Source: an uncultured Eubacteriales bacterium | GTDB lineage: Bacteria; Bacillota; Clostridia; Lachnospirales; Cellulosilyticaceae | Assembly (NCBI GenBank): GCA_900551325.1 | Contig: URVM01000003.1 | Coordinates: 124,001 to 188,000 of the forward strand | Direction of reading: 5' to 3' | DNA: 64,000 nt | Shown here: positions 1 through 8,510 of the stretch, piece after piece | How the letters are laid out: every line of letters starts with the position of its first letter | Numbering within the stretch: the first letter of the stretch is position 1 | Made by a program: the position numbers and the translations under genes | The notes under the pieces: generated by a model | The model's input: only the letters and a program-made list of their open reading frames with translations | What the model was told of the DNA's origin: nothing | Databases searched by the model: none

Positions 1-2475
1 TTTTGCTACAAGCCATTCCACATCATCTTCCACAAAACCATAAGGAGCTTTCATAAAGCGATCCATTAGTGTCTTCATAGAAGTTTTCGTATGACGTACA
101 GAGTTTGAAGCAATGTAGTCGTTCATATCATTTAGAGCTAGTTTATTCGGTTCAGCTGCACTTTGTAATTCAAGTGTTACTTGATTGCCTGTTTTAAATA
201 GCCCTCGGATATGAGCTTCTGTCATCGGTGCATCGATATAGTAAAGCTTATGATACACTGTATCTACTAGTTTGCCGATTGCTTCATTCATACGAGCTGT
301 TACATCTTTTTTATTGATTTGTGCTTTATCACCATTGACATAGATGTCTGCATTCTTTAGAGATTCTTCTAGGAAAAGATGTGCATTAGCACTGCGATCA
401 CGCATCTCTATTCGTTTTGCTTCTTTAATTTGATTAAACTTAGCTAGTGTGCTTGTTGTATTTAGACGTAAGTATTTTTCTATTTTTAAAGAGCTTCTAA
501 TTTCTTCTATAAAAGCTGCATTGTTTGGTAGCACTACGATGACATTGCGTTCTTGTCCAGACATAAGCTTTAATGTAGTTTCATCTGTACTACCATCCCA
601 ACTTGGTGTTAAAATCTTGATGCCAATATCATGGTTTTGATTGCTCTTATAAGGTCTATCATCTACCATTTGATTGAAAGCAAAAGTATAGCGTCCACTA
701 AACTTACCATAGCGGTATTTCTTTTCATCATATAAGCCATCAAAAATTAGTTCTGATACTTTAGCAATAACTTCTGAAATCTCTACATTTTGAGATTCTA
801 TTTCTCTATTAATCTCTTGTTCTTCATCAGTTAGGAAGACATAAATATCCCCATTTTTTTGAACAAGCATTTGACGTGTCAGTTTCTTAAGTGCCTCTTC
901 TACACGTTTCGTAAGTTCCAAACGATCTGTATCAATATGGTCCACCATTAAACTTGTAATGTTTTCTACGTTGGCTGTAATTTCTTTTACGTATTTAATC
1001 ATAAAGAGTGTTTTGAGCACATTGATATTGAAGTTATCTTCTTCCCTATCTGGATTGAGATAATCATTTTCCCAAGCCTTTGAAATAACACCTTTATGGG
1101 AGTGGTCTAGGAATTGATGGAGTGCATCATAGAACACATTGAAAGGAATGATTCTCCCCTCTTCTTCTTCTTTAATGTGAGAAGCAGATTCTTTAAAAAG
1201 TGCAATCATAGAACGTTCCCCTTCTGATAAGTGCTTACCTGATGCTCCATGAGTACGAATAGAAGTTAATACACTTCCAAGAAGGTTAAACTGATAAGGT
1301 ACAAAAGGATACACATCTGCAAAGCTCTTGCTATCTGAGTAAAGCTTCTTTTCTATCCCATCGTTAAAGACAATAAGATTCTTAATAATAGTAGCCTTTT
1401 GCTCATAGAGCAGGCTTAATGTTTGTTCTGCGACTTCATTTTTAGCAAGAATTCTTTTGCGGATAACTTCATCTACGTTGGCTGAGGATAAAGAAAGGCG
1501 TGTATCAAAGCGTCCTTGAATCTTTGAGAAGTCATTCCCTTTTGTCTTTGTAATAGAATCGATATCTTGTTGGCTTGTTACAATAATCCAAGCTTTACCG
1601 CCACATGCTGTACCTAAGTCTTCTGTTACAGTTTGGAGGTTAAGCATCAACTTAGAGTCATCCCCAATATACTGTCCAATCTCATCTACTAAGAATACCA
1701 CATGATGATTTTTCCCTTTAGAATCAATGTACTTTTTCACAAGGTCTGCAAAGCGTTCAATACTAATGTTATAACTTTCTGTCGCTTTCTCACACCAGTT
1801 TCTTGCTGCTTCTTCACTCATAAAGTCCATTTCTACGAGTACATCTACAATATCATCTTGGATAAAGTCAAAGTCTGTACGTGTTTCTTCCCATGGTGAA
1901 CCATGACTTGCTTCAAACTTTTCCTTAAAGGTTTCATAAATACCATCATTAACCATCTTTCTTTCTAAATCTGCAAGAGCAGGTATAGCACCACAGAAGC
2001 CTTGCATTTCATTAAATACCTTTAAAAATACATTTACAATAGCATCTTTGGATTCTTTACCACTCATCTCACTTTTAGAATCGATATTGAATAACACAAC
2101 ATCTGTTGGTACAGTTGTGGCTAGTTTCATATCTGCTAATGTCATAGGGTCTGCTATTTTGTTATCATCAATGAAGTAATCAATAGCTCTTTTGCCTTCT
2201 ACTTCTTGATTGGCTAATAAATAAGATAAGATTTTTAAGAAGTGAGACTTACCACTTCCAAAAAAGCCTGAAATCCAAACACCCATTTTATCTGTGTGTC
2301 CATTGATACCTCTTTTATAACTTGCAAAGAAATCTGCAAAATGCTTATTCAGCTCTCTTGTAATAACGTATTCTTCCAACTCTTGTTTAATATTAACGCT
2401 ATCCCCTTGACCTACTTTAATAACCCCTTTAATATCACGGTCAATCGGTTTTTGAAACATGTCTCTAATTTGCAT
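1..2475 (-). CDS. brxC: BREX P-loop ATPase BrxC (3' end off window)
   Basis: This is the large ATPase of a type 1 BREX phage-defence system. BREX methylates host DNA and blocks phage replication, and BrxC is an essential component whose biochemistry is not fully resolved. About 825 residues are visible and the frame is open to base 1, so the C-terminal third is outside the window. Walker A is GFFGSGKS at residues 70-77. A Walker B-like VVFLVDEIGQ lies near 259-268. The start ATG at 2475 follows GGAGGG by 7 bases; an in-frame ATG at 2490 lacks a good ribosome site. It sits 19 bases after brxB in the canonical brxA-brxB-brxC order, so pglX, pglZ and brxL would be expected beyond the left edge. 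The family call is confident from motif, length and neighbours. Confidence 0.88.
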   Translation of the reverse strand, partial: MQIRDMFQKPIDRDIKGVIKVGQGDSVNIKQELEEYVITRELNKHFADFFASYKRGINGHTDKMGVWISGFFGSGKSHFLKILSYLLANQEVEGKRAIDYFIDDNKIADPMTLADMKLATTVPTDVVLFNIDSKSEMSGKESKDAIVNVFLKVFNEMQGFCGAIPALADLERKMVNDGIYETFKEKFEASHGSPWEETRTDFDFIQDDIVDVLVEMDFMSEEAARNWCEKATESYNISIERFADLVKKYIDSKGKNHHVVFLVDEIGQYIGDDSKLMLNLQTVTEDLGTACGGKAWIIVTSQQDIDSITKTKGNDFSKIQGRFDTRLSLSSANVDEVIRKRILAKNEVAEQTLSLLYEQKATIIKNLIVFNDGIEKKLYSDSKSFADVYPFVPYQFNLLGSVLTSIRTHGASGKHLSEGERSMIALFKESASHIKEEEEGRIIPFNVFYDALHQFLDHSHKGVISKAWENDYLNPDREEDNFNINVLKTLFMIKYVKEITANVENITSLMVDHIDTDRLELTKRVEEALKKLTRQMLVQKNGDIYVFLTDEEQEINREIESQNVEISEVIAKVSELIFDGLYDEKKYRYGKFSGRYTFAFNQMVDDRPYKSNQNHDIGIKILTPSWDGSTDETTLKLMSGQERNVIVVLPNNAAFIEEIRSSLKIEKYLRLNTTSTLAKFNQIKEAKRIEMRDRSANAHLFLEESLKNADIYVNGDKAQINKKDVTARMNEAIGKLVDTVYHKLYYIDAPMTEAHIRGLFKTGNQVTLELQSAAEPNKLALNDMNDYIASNSVRHTKTSMKTLMDRFMKAPYGFVEDDVEWLVAK

Positions 2476-2494
2476 CCTATTTCCCTCCATCCAA

Positions 2495-3076
2495 TTAATC
2501 TACAAGCTTAAAAGCTCTGTAGTAGTTATCATCCTTTATCTCTGAAAATAATATGAGTTCTTGTCCTGTATAATGACCTGGGAAGAACATGACCACTGGT
2601 ACTTCATCGAGTACTTGATGTAATGAATTGAGTATTTTGTGTGAACGTAGTATCGGAAAGCTTTTACCTACACCTGTAATGAAAATAATAGCATTCTCTG
2701 GCGTATGCTCTTTAATATACAGGTTAATCAAACACCCTTTCTCATCTGTAATTTTAAGGGTACGCCCTACTGCTTTTGTAATTTGGTCAAAGCCTTTTTT
2801 CTTCTCGAACTCTATACACTTATTAAAGAAACCTTTTTCTTCTAGTATCTCTATGATAATGTCATAAAGATCAAAGACAACTAAGGTATAGTCCTCTGTC
2901 CCACGTTCATTTTTGTGCTTCATATAAGCGATACGTTCTCTTACCTCTAACTCCTGTTCAGGTGGGTAATCAAACACATAGTAGCCTATTTCATTGCCTA
3001 GACCTTTGTTTTGGCGAAACTGAGGTCTTTTTATTTCTTCTTCTAATTTGTCTAATCTTGTTTGTAAATCTGCCAT
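2495..3076 (-). CDS. brxB: BREX protein BrxB (DUF1788 family)
   Basis: A 193-residue soluble protein matching the DUF1788 family, the second gene of type 1 BREX operons. Its molecular role is not established. The N-terminal 20 residues (LQTRLDKLEEEI) look like a short amphipathic or coiled segment. The body contains the typical hydrophobic strand region TLVVFDLYDIIIEIL and, near the C-terminus, VPVVMFFPGHYTGQEL, which is characteristic of the family. The start codon overlaps the brxA stop as TAATG, so translation of the two is probably coupled. No truncation or frameshift is visible. The identification rests on family-like motifs plus the position between brxA and brxC. Confidence 0.85.
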   Translation of the reverse strand: MADLQTRLDKLEEEIKRPQFRQNKGLGNEIGYYVFDYPPEQELEVRERIAYMKHKNERGTEDYTLVVFDLYDIIIEILEEKGFFNKCIEFEKKKGFDQITKAVGRTLKITDEKGCLINLYIKEHTPENAIIFITGVGKSFPILRSHKILNSLHQVLDEVPVVMFFPGHYTGQELILFSEIKDDNYYRAFKLVD

Positions 3077-3678
3077 TAATCTACCCCCGTAAGAGCTCTT
3101 AGGATATGCTCTTTTTCATATTTTCTTAAGCAATTTTCTAAGTCAATGTCTAGTAATGGTTTAATAATATTTTTAGTTCCCTTTGAACTATCTAATAGTC
3201 CTGCTTCATAAAGAAACTGAGTATAGCAATTGCCTAGTCGTTTGAATGTATACTCTTGCCATCCTGCTACTGTCTTATCTTGTTCTTGCTTTCTAGAAAA
3301 AAAGATACGTATGTCACTATCAGCTATTTCTGGTATACCAAGAATCAACTTTTCTCTATACACTTCATAGACAAATTCAAAGAACAGTTTATCTGTTTCT
3401 AATAAAGAGCATAGATTAATCAATTTTTGTGTAGCAAGGTCTGATCTTAGAAAGATTTCATGAAACTCTTGTTGCAACACTTGTACACGTTTTGAAACAG
3501 TTGTATAGATTTGTTTTCCTCTTGCAGGTGTGGATGCCCCAAATATATTTTCTTCTTCACTTTTTTTCTTTATGTCCTCATAAGACTCACCTTCACCAAG
3601 TAGCTTGACGAACTTCTTATACTCTAGAAACCAAAAAAGTAATTTGACTGTTCCAGCTGTATACTCTTTTCTTGCCAT
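3076..3678 (-). CDS. brxA: BREX protein BrxA (DUF1819 family)
   Basis: A 200-residue protein of the DUF1819 family, the first conserved gene of type 1 BREX clusters. BrxA homologues are small helical proteins reported to bind DNA, with a role in defence that is not understood. Visible family features are the N-terminal FLEYKKFVKLL helix, the central long helix around LQQEFHEIFLRSD, and the C-terminal FLYEAGLLD motif. The ATG at 3678 is 5 bases after the stop of the upstream HTH gene, whose last codons supply the AAAGGA ribosome site, so the two are cotranscribed. Length is normal for the family. Confidence 0.86.
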   Translation of the reverse strand: MARKEYTAGTVKLLFWFLEYKKFVKLLGEGESYEDIKKKSEEENIFGASTPARGKQIYTTVSKRVQVLQQEFHEIFLRSDLATQKLINLCSLLETDKLFFEFVYEVYREKLILGIPEIADSDIRIFFSRKQEQDKTVAGWQEYTFKRLGNCYTQFLYEAGLLDSSKGTKNIIKPLLDIDLENCLRKYEKEHILRALTGVD

Positions 3679-3683
3679 GTACT

Positions 3684-3902
3684 CTACATCCTTTCACTTT
3701 GCATGCTTATTTCAAGTGCTTTATTGCCTTTAGGTGAGTTAAACTGCCTTCTATCTAGTGGCTTCTCGGCTTCTTCTGGAATAGCCCATGTGTTACCCAC
3801 TTTAAATGCACCTAGTATACGTCCTTCTTCACACAGTATCTGTACCCTACGCCTACTAATATGCCATTTTTCACCGATTTCTTTAGACGAAATGAAACCC
3901 AT
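3684..3902 (-). CDS. Small helix-turn-helix DNA-binding protein at head of BREX operon
   Basis: A 72-residue protein with an N-terminal excisionase/MerR-like winged helix: SSKEIGEKWHISRRRVQILC is a helix-turn-helix and ILGAFKVGNTWAIP is the wing. A longer in-frame start exists at 3950. The ATG at 3902 is chosen because it follows AAGGAGGT at ideal spacing, while the upstream codons have no ribosome site. It is the first gene of the BREX operon and is spaced 5 bases from brxA. Such small regulators often head defence operons, so an autoregulatory or transcription-control role is plausible but inferred. The C-terminal 25 residues have no recognised domain. Confidence 0.75.
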   Translation of the reverse strand: MGFISSKEIGEKWHISRRRVQILCEEGRILGAFKVGNTWAIPEEAEKPLDRRQFNSPKGNKALEISMQSERM

Positions 3903-3938
3903 TGAAGACCTCCTTACGTTAAGATAATATTGATTACT

Positions 3939-3944
3939 ATTATA
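3939..3944 (-). promoter_or_regulatory. Probable -10 element of the BREX operon promoter
   Basis: A consensus TATAAT on the minus strand lies about 37 bases upstream of the HTH start codon. No strong -35 box stands at 17 bases, only AT-rich TTTAAT-like sequence. This would make it a weak or activator-dependent promoter. It is the only -10 consensus directly upstream of the operon. Confidence 0.4.
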
Positions 3945-4456
3945 TACCATTTAACGAACAAATTAAACAAATATTCCTTACTTTTAAATTCACTTTAATC
4001 TATAAGCACACTCTTTTAGTACAACATATAAATTGTTATTTTATTGTATCTACTAGATTAGTACATATAGCACATCTTTTTACATCTATTTTGTTTTAAT
4101 TACTTCTAGGAATATCTATCTTTCTATTCTTTTATAGATGATAGAGTGTACTAGATGTACTAAATTCATAGATTTATTGATACTGCTTAATTAAGCAATA
4201 ATACATCCTATCTATTTCACGCTCCTTTCACTAGTAATCTGTACTTTATCTGCACTAAAAAACGAACAGGAAACACAGTAATAGATGCTCTCAAACTAAA
4301 GATCCCAGATGACTATAATTTTGCAGTAGATATTTTAATTCTAGTTAATTAGTATTAGTTATGAAATCTTACTGAACTTAGTATGTATCTACTATATGTC
4401 TATTTCATATATCAGATATTAGCTTATTAATTTATGTAACCACTAGGAGGTAGTAA
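3945..4456. other. Divergent AT-rich intergenic region
   Basis: About 510 bases lie between the BREX operon and the divergent primase cassette. The segment is very AT-rich and contains several short TTATCTAC/GTAGATAC-like words, but I see no clear arrayed repeat. An open frame without a start codon (4191-4352) could be a gene remnant but is not convincing. The only firm signals are the BREX -10 near 3940 and the AGGAGG ribosome site just before 4457. This region should hold the promoters of both divergent units and possibly a replication origin for the primase, but none can be shown by eye. Confidence 0.4.
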
Positions 4457-6994
4457 ATGAATTTTGATACTTACATAAACTATGAAATCTTTTATTTACG
4501 CTATATTGATGGAGCTAAAATTAAGGGTCGTCAGCTTAAAGGATGTTGTCCTTTCCATGCAGATACCCATCCATCCCTTGAAGCAAACCTAGATACAGGT
4601 CAGTACTACTGTCATGGTTGTGGTGCCAAAGGTAATGTATTTACATTTGTTAAAGAAAAGGAAGGGTTACACTCTAATCAAGAAATCATTCAGTTTATAG
4701 AGAATATTACAGGTAATAGTATTACTCATACAGCATCACAACCAGTATCTTCACTCGCTGCATATGCTCGCCTAAAGAATCTACCTAAAGATTTTTTAGA
4801 AACTCTTAAAGTTTACGAACACAAAAATAACCTGCATATTCCCTATTGTGATATCGATGGCATTCCTATCCGTAACCGTATTAGACCTATGCATGGCGGT
4901 AAACCTTATTGGGATAATCAAGTTGATAAGCCTATTGTTCCATACGGATTATGGATGTTAGAAAAATATACAAGTGACTATATCATATTAGTCGAAGGAG
5001 AGAGTGATACTCAAACCCTTTTATTAAATGGATTTCAAGTGCTTGGTATTCCAGGTGCTAGTACTTTTAAATTAGATTGGATAAAATATATAGAAAAGTT
5101 CAAGAAAATTTATTTATTCATTGAGCCTGAAGATAGCGGCAAAATATTCTTTTCGAATACACTTGAAAAGTTTTCTATAGCAAAATTATCCTGTAAAATA
5201 TTTACTTTCTCTTTTGATAAGTATAAAGATCCAAGTGAGGCTTGGTGTGATATGAAGAGTATAGATAAATTTACTTCCTTTATAAAAACACATATGAGTA
5301 ATGCTTGTTGGATTGATTTGAAAACTAAACAAGAGAAAAAAATAAACTTTTCTCCTCTATTCTTAAAAGGTTTAGAACATTATGATGTTACACCTAAAGG
5401 CGTATTTCAAATTAGTAAAAATGAAGATGGTAGTGATAAATATATCCCGATTATAAGTACTCCTCTAGTTATCTCTGCCCGCGTTAAACTTTTTAATAAC
5501 AGTCAGGAGCAAATACAAATTAGCTATTATAAGGATAAACAATGGCATCAAACAACATGCATGCGATCAGAAATTTTTAATACACGTACACTTGTTAAGT
5601 TAGCAGATTTAGGTATTAATGTATCTTCTAACAATGCCAAAGCTTTGTTGTACTATTTGGAAGCATTACAAGATGCTAATTACAATGTATTTCCTATTTT
5701 ACAAACAGTAAAAACTCTAGGTTGGCATGATGACAATTTTATTCCCTATGGTAATAGTACGATTACATTAGCAGATGATGAAGAGCTACAAGATATCTAC
5801 AGTGGTTTTGTTACAAAGGGTAACCTCCAAGAAAACTTAGAGTATATGTACAGTATTATTAACTCTCACCCTATCGTTCGTCTTTATGTGATGACTAGTT
5901 GTGCTAGCCCTATGCTCAAAGATTTAGGTCAGCGTATTATATGCCTATATATATGGGGGCCATCTGGTAGCGGTAAAACTGCTGCTCTTCAACTTGCATT
6001 AAGTGTATGGGGTAATCCTTCTAAACTTATGCGTAACTTTAATGCAACTTCATGCGGGCTCGAAGAACTCTGCAATATCTTAAAAGTGCTACCATTAGGC
6101 CTCAATGAACGTCAACAACGAATAGTTGATAAATCCACACAACTCTTATTAGAGTCTTTGGTATACATGCTAGCAGAAGGTATTGGACGTTCTAAAAGTT
6201 CAAAATCTGGTGGCGTTAAGGCAATTACTAGTTGGAATACTCCTATCTTAGCAAACGGTGAAATGCCACTTTTACAAGATCACAGCAACAATGGTGCACG
6301 TAACAGATGCTTAGAAATTTGTGCAGTACCATTTAAAGATACTGCTATAGCTAGAGATATCTATACTAAAGTTTCCTTCATGCATGGTATTTTAGGAGAA
6401 GCTATTGTGAATAAGCTTTTAATTACCCCTAATTACAATCAAGTTATTTCCAATATAAAAGCCCTTATTAAGGATGCAGAAATTCTTTTTATGTCTGAAT
6501 TTCCTAGCAAAAATCCTACACATATTAATTTAATCGCTACAATCTTTGCCATCGATCACGAGTTAACAAACACAGTTTTTAAATTTACTAATAATACACT
6601 TACAGATGTATGTGATATTGCGGATATCTATAGAAATATACTAAATAGCTTGCCTGATCTTGTTGAATCAGATCTTATTGAACGTTTCTATGAATCAACT
6701 AAGGACTGGCTTAGCATCAATCATCATCATTTTGCTACTTCTTCTACAACACCTACTACCTCATTAAATGGTGTATGTGAAAGTACAGCAACACATATTA
6801 ATTACTATGTATATCAAGATATTTTCCGTGTCTTCTGTGAAAGTAACAATATCAGTTACAAGCAAGCTCTTGAGGGCTTTGCAACAAAAGGCTACATTCA
6901 AACAGAAAAACCAAATGGAAAAGGACGAAGAACTGTTCGTAAGACACTAAATGGAAGACAGCAACAATTTATTCTATTCAGTCTGTCACTTTAA
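4457..6994 (+). CDS. CHC2-Toprim-DUF927 primase/helicase
   Basis: An 845-residue replication protein of a mobile-element type. Residues 28-65 form a CHC2 primase zinc finger with ligands C31, H34, C52 and C55. Residues 172-260 form a Toprim domain with VEGESDT at 179-185 and a second acidic motif EPEDSG at 223-228. Residues about 310-660 match the DUF927 helicase-like ATPase, with Walker A GPSGSGKT at 501-508. The Walker B position reads LGLNE (547-551), where DUF927 proteins usually have Asp before Glu, so Asp appears replaced by Asn. The tail (about 780-845) resembles a small winged-helix/PriCT-like segment. The start has an AGGAGGT ribosome site. It probably initiates replication of an integrative element; it is distinct from the chromosomal dnaG at 17721-19481. 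Confidence 0.8.
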   Translation: MNFDTYINYEIFYLRYIDGAKIKGRQLKGCCPFHADTHPSLEANLDTGQYYCHGCGAKGNVFTFVKEKEGLHSNQEIIQFIENITGNSITHTASQPVSSLAAYARLKNLPKDFLETLKVYEHKNNLHIPYCDIDGIPIRNRIRPMHGGKPYWDNQVDKPIVPYGLWMLEKYTSDYIILVEGESDTQTLLLNGFQVLGIPGASTFKLDWIKYIEKFKKIYLFIEPEDSGKIFFSNTLEKFSIAKLSCKIFTFSFDKYKDPSEAWCDMKSIDKFTSFIKTHMSNACWIDLKTKQEKKINFSPLFLKGLEHYDVTPKGVFQISKNEDGSDKYIPIISTPLVISARVKLFNNSQEQIQISYYKDKQWHQTTCMRSEIFNTRTLVKLADLGINVSSNNAKALLYYLEALQDANYNVFPILQTVKTLGWHDDNFIPYGNSTITLADDEELQDIYSGFVTKGNLQENLEYMYSIINSHPIVRLYVMTSCASPMLKDLGQRIICLYIWGPSGSGKTAALQLALSVWGNPSKLMRNFNATSCGLEELCNILKVLPLGLNERQQRIVDKSTQLLLESLVYMLAEGIGRSKSSKSGGVKAITSWNTPILANGEMPLLQDHSNNGARNRCLEICAVPFKDTAIARDIYTKVSFMHGILGEAIVNKLLITPNYNQVISNIKALIKDAEILFMSEFPSKNPTHINLIATIFAIDHELTNTVFKFTNNTLTDVCDIADIYRNILNSLPDLVESDLIERFYESTKDWLSINHHHFATSSTTPTTSLNGVCESTATHINYYVYQDIFRVFCESNNISYKQALEGFATKGYIQTEKPNGKGRRTVRKTLNGRQQQFILFSLSL

Positions 6995-7071
6995 ATGCAA
7001 TCAAATGATAAGAACATATACTTATTATTATAATATAAAAATTTATTCTAATATGTCGGAGGAATTACATT

Positions 7072-8004
7072 ATGAAGATTACTTTTACAATAACATTTAA
7101 ATTATTTCCAAATTACCTGTCCATCAAACAAAATGCTAATGGTACTATTATTGCGTATCAAAATGACCTAAAATTATTCCACACGTTTCTCGTTGAAAGA
7201 TTAAACAACAAAATTCGTTACGTAGAAGACTTTACTAGGATTGAAGCACTGCAATATCAAGAATACCTTATGGAATTAGTTAACCAGGGTGTAATTGCCT
7301 TAGGTACTGCATTTAGAAAATATAATACCCTTAAAACTTTCTTTAGATTTGTAAATGAAAAATATGGTATCCCTAATATTATGAAAGGCGATACTTGGGG
7401 GAATACAAAAAAGATGCAAAAGCAGGATTTTTACCTTGTTTTAGAACAAGAACATATAAATCATTTAATTAATACAATTAACAAAAGTACGGATAAAAAC
7501 AAGTACCGAGATCTTGTTATTTTCCTTATGCTTATCACAACAGGGTGTCGTAGAGAAGATGTCTTAAATTTAGAATTTACAGATATTGACTATACAAGAA
7601 ATGAAATTCTACTCTACCACAATAAAACAAGCGTTGGAAAAGTTGTTCAACTACCCTCTTTATTAAAAACAGCTCTTCTTAACTACGAGAAAGCTAATCC
7701 ATGTTGTGATCCTAGTGCTTTTGTTATACGAAGTCGCCAATCCAATAGGCTTTCTACAAGTTCTTATAATGATGTAATTAAGAAGTGGATTGAAGAATCA
7801 GGGATACATCGTTTCTATAAAAAAGATATAACAGGGCATACTTTTAGACATACTTTTATTACTAATGCTATCCGAAACAACTTCTCTGATCAAAAAATTA
7901 TGGATTATACAGGCCATTTGGATAGCAAAACATTGGAGAACTATAAACATCTTGTCTCCTGTGATCATGACGATATCGCTAACATGTACGATATCGCACT
8001 ATAA
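7072..8004 (+). CDS. Tyrosine site-specific recombinase/integrase
   Basis: A 310-residue phage-integrase-family protein. The N-terminal 115 residues are a SAM-like core-binding domain (AYQNDLKLFHTFL). The C-terminal catalytic domain keeps the full set: Arg160 in TTGCRRED, a beta-hairpin Lys near 185-190, His256-x-x-Arg259 in HTFRHTF, His282 in TGHLD and the nucleophile Tyr291 in LENYKH. It should cut and rejoin DNA through a 3'-phosphotyrosine intermediate. It lies 77 bases after the primase gene on the same strand with a GGAGG ribosome site, as in integration-replication modules of small elements. I could not identify an attachment-site pair in the window. Confidence 0.88.
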   Translation: MKITFTITFKLFPNYLSIKQNANGTIIAYQNDLKLFHTFLVERLNNKIRYVEDFTRIEALQYQEYLMELVNQGVIALGTAFRKYNTLKTFFRFVNEKYGIPNIMKGDTWGNTKKMQKQDFYLVLEQEHINHLINTINKSTDKNKYRDLVIFLMLITTGCRREDVLNLEFTDIDYTRNEILLYHNKTSVGKVVQLPSLLKTALLNYEKANPCCDPSAFVIRSRQSNRLSTSSYNDVIKKWIEESGIHRFYKKDITGHTFRHTFITNAIRNNFSDQKIMDYTGHLDSKTLENYKHLVSCDHDDIANMYDIAL

Positions 8005-8060
8005 CCATTATTACTGCACAATTTATAAATAGAAAAACTAATATAAAAGGAGATTCCAAT

Positions 8061-8510
8061 ATGTACAATATATTTGAAAAATATATGAATCCCACATTAG
8101 TGGCACTACTAAAAGAAGCAGCTATTGATAATCTTTACAAGCAAATAACATCCACTATCGAAAAAGAAAGTCTTGCAAATACCCCTGTTGTTATTCCACA
8201 ATATGTTTATCATTTAACAGCGAAAGATAATCTTCCAAGTATTCTAAGTGCTAATGCCTTAATAAGTCCTTTAAAAACTATTTACGTTTGTCCTACACTA
8301 GAAGATGTTGTAGAATTTATCCCTTTCATGTCTAAAATACACGGTACTGAAAATGTTATCTTGAAAATTGATACTTCTTCATCTGTACAAAGCAACTGGA
8401 GTATCAGCCATGACCACAATAGAAAATATATTAATGCAGGTGCCTTAATATATTACTCAAGTAAACTAGAGTTCAGTACTCCCCCTGAAATTATTTCCTT
8501 ACCACTCTAG
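8061..8510 (+). CDS. Small protein with ADP-ribosyltransferase-like signature
   Basis: A 149-residue protein that I do not recognise as a named family. Residues 1-45 are helical. Residues 48-70 (VYHLTAKDNLPSIL) resemble the first conserved block of DarT/KptA-type ADP-ribosyltransferase folds, where a His or Arg precedes a T/S and an 'NLpsIL..G.L' helix. Further similarities are IYVCPT (74-79), a strand ENVILKIDTSS (97-107), YINAGALIYYSS (123-134) and a terminal PPEIISL with Glu143, the position of the usual catalytic Glu. All are compatible with a minimal ART fold but not proof. It is third in the primase-recombinase cassette (AAAGGAG ribosome site), and its stop codon lies inside the terminator stem. 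A toxin or defence-effector role is inference. Confidence 0.55.
   Translation: MYNIFEKYMNPTLVALLKEAAIDNLYKQITSTIEKESLANTPVVIPQYVYHLTAKDNLPSILSANALISPLKTIYVCPTLEDVVEFIPFMSKIHGTENVILKIDTSSSVQSNWSISHDHNRKYINAGALIYYSSKLEFSTPPEIISLPL

Noticed and set aside
1702..1899. Open frame antisense to brxC
   Set aside because: No ribosome site or family resemblance; the brxC frame with its Walker motifs explains this DNA.
3945..4456. CRISPR array or iterons in the BREX-primase gap
   Set aside because: Short recurring TAGATAC-like words occur but with irregular spacing and no exact repeat of 20 bases or more.
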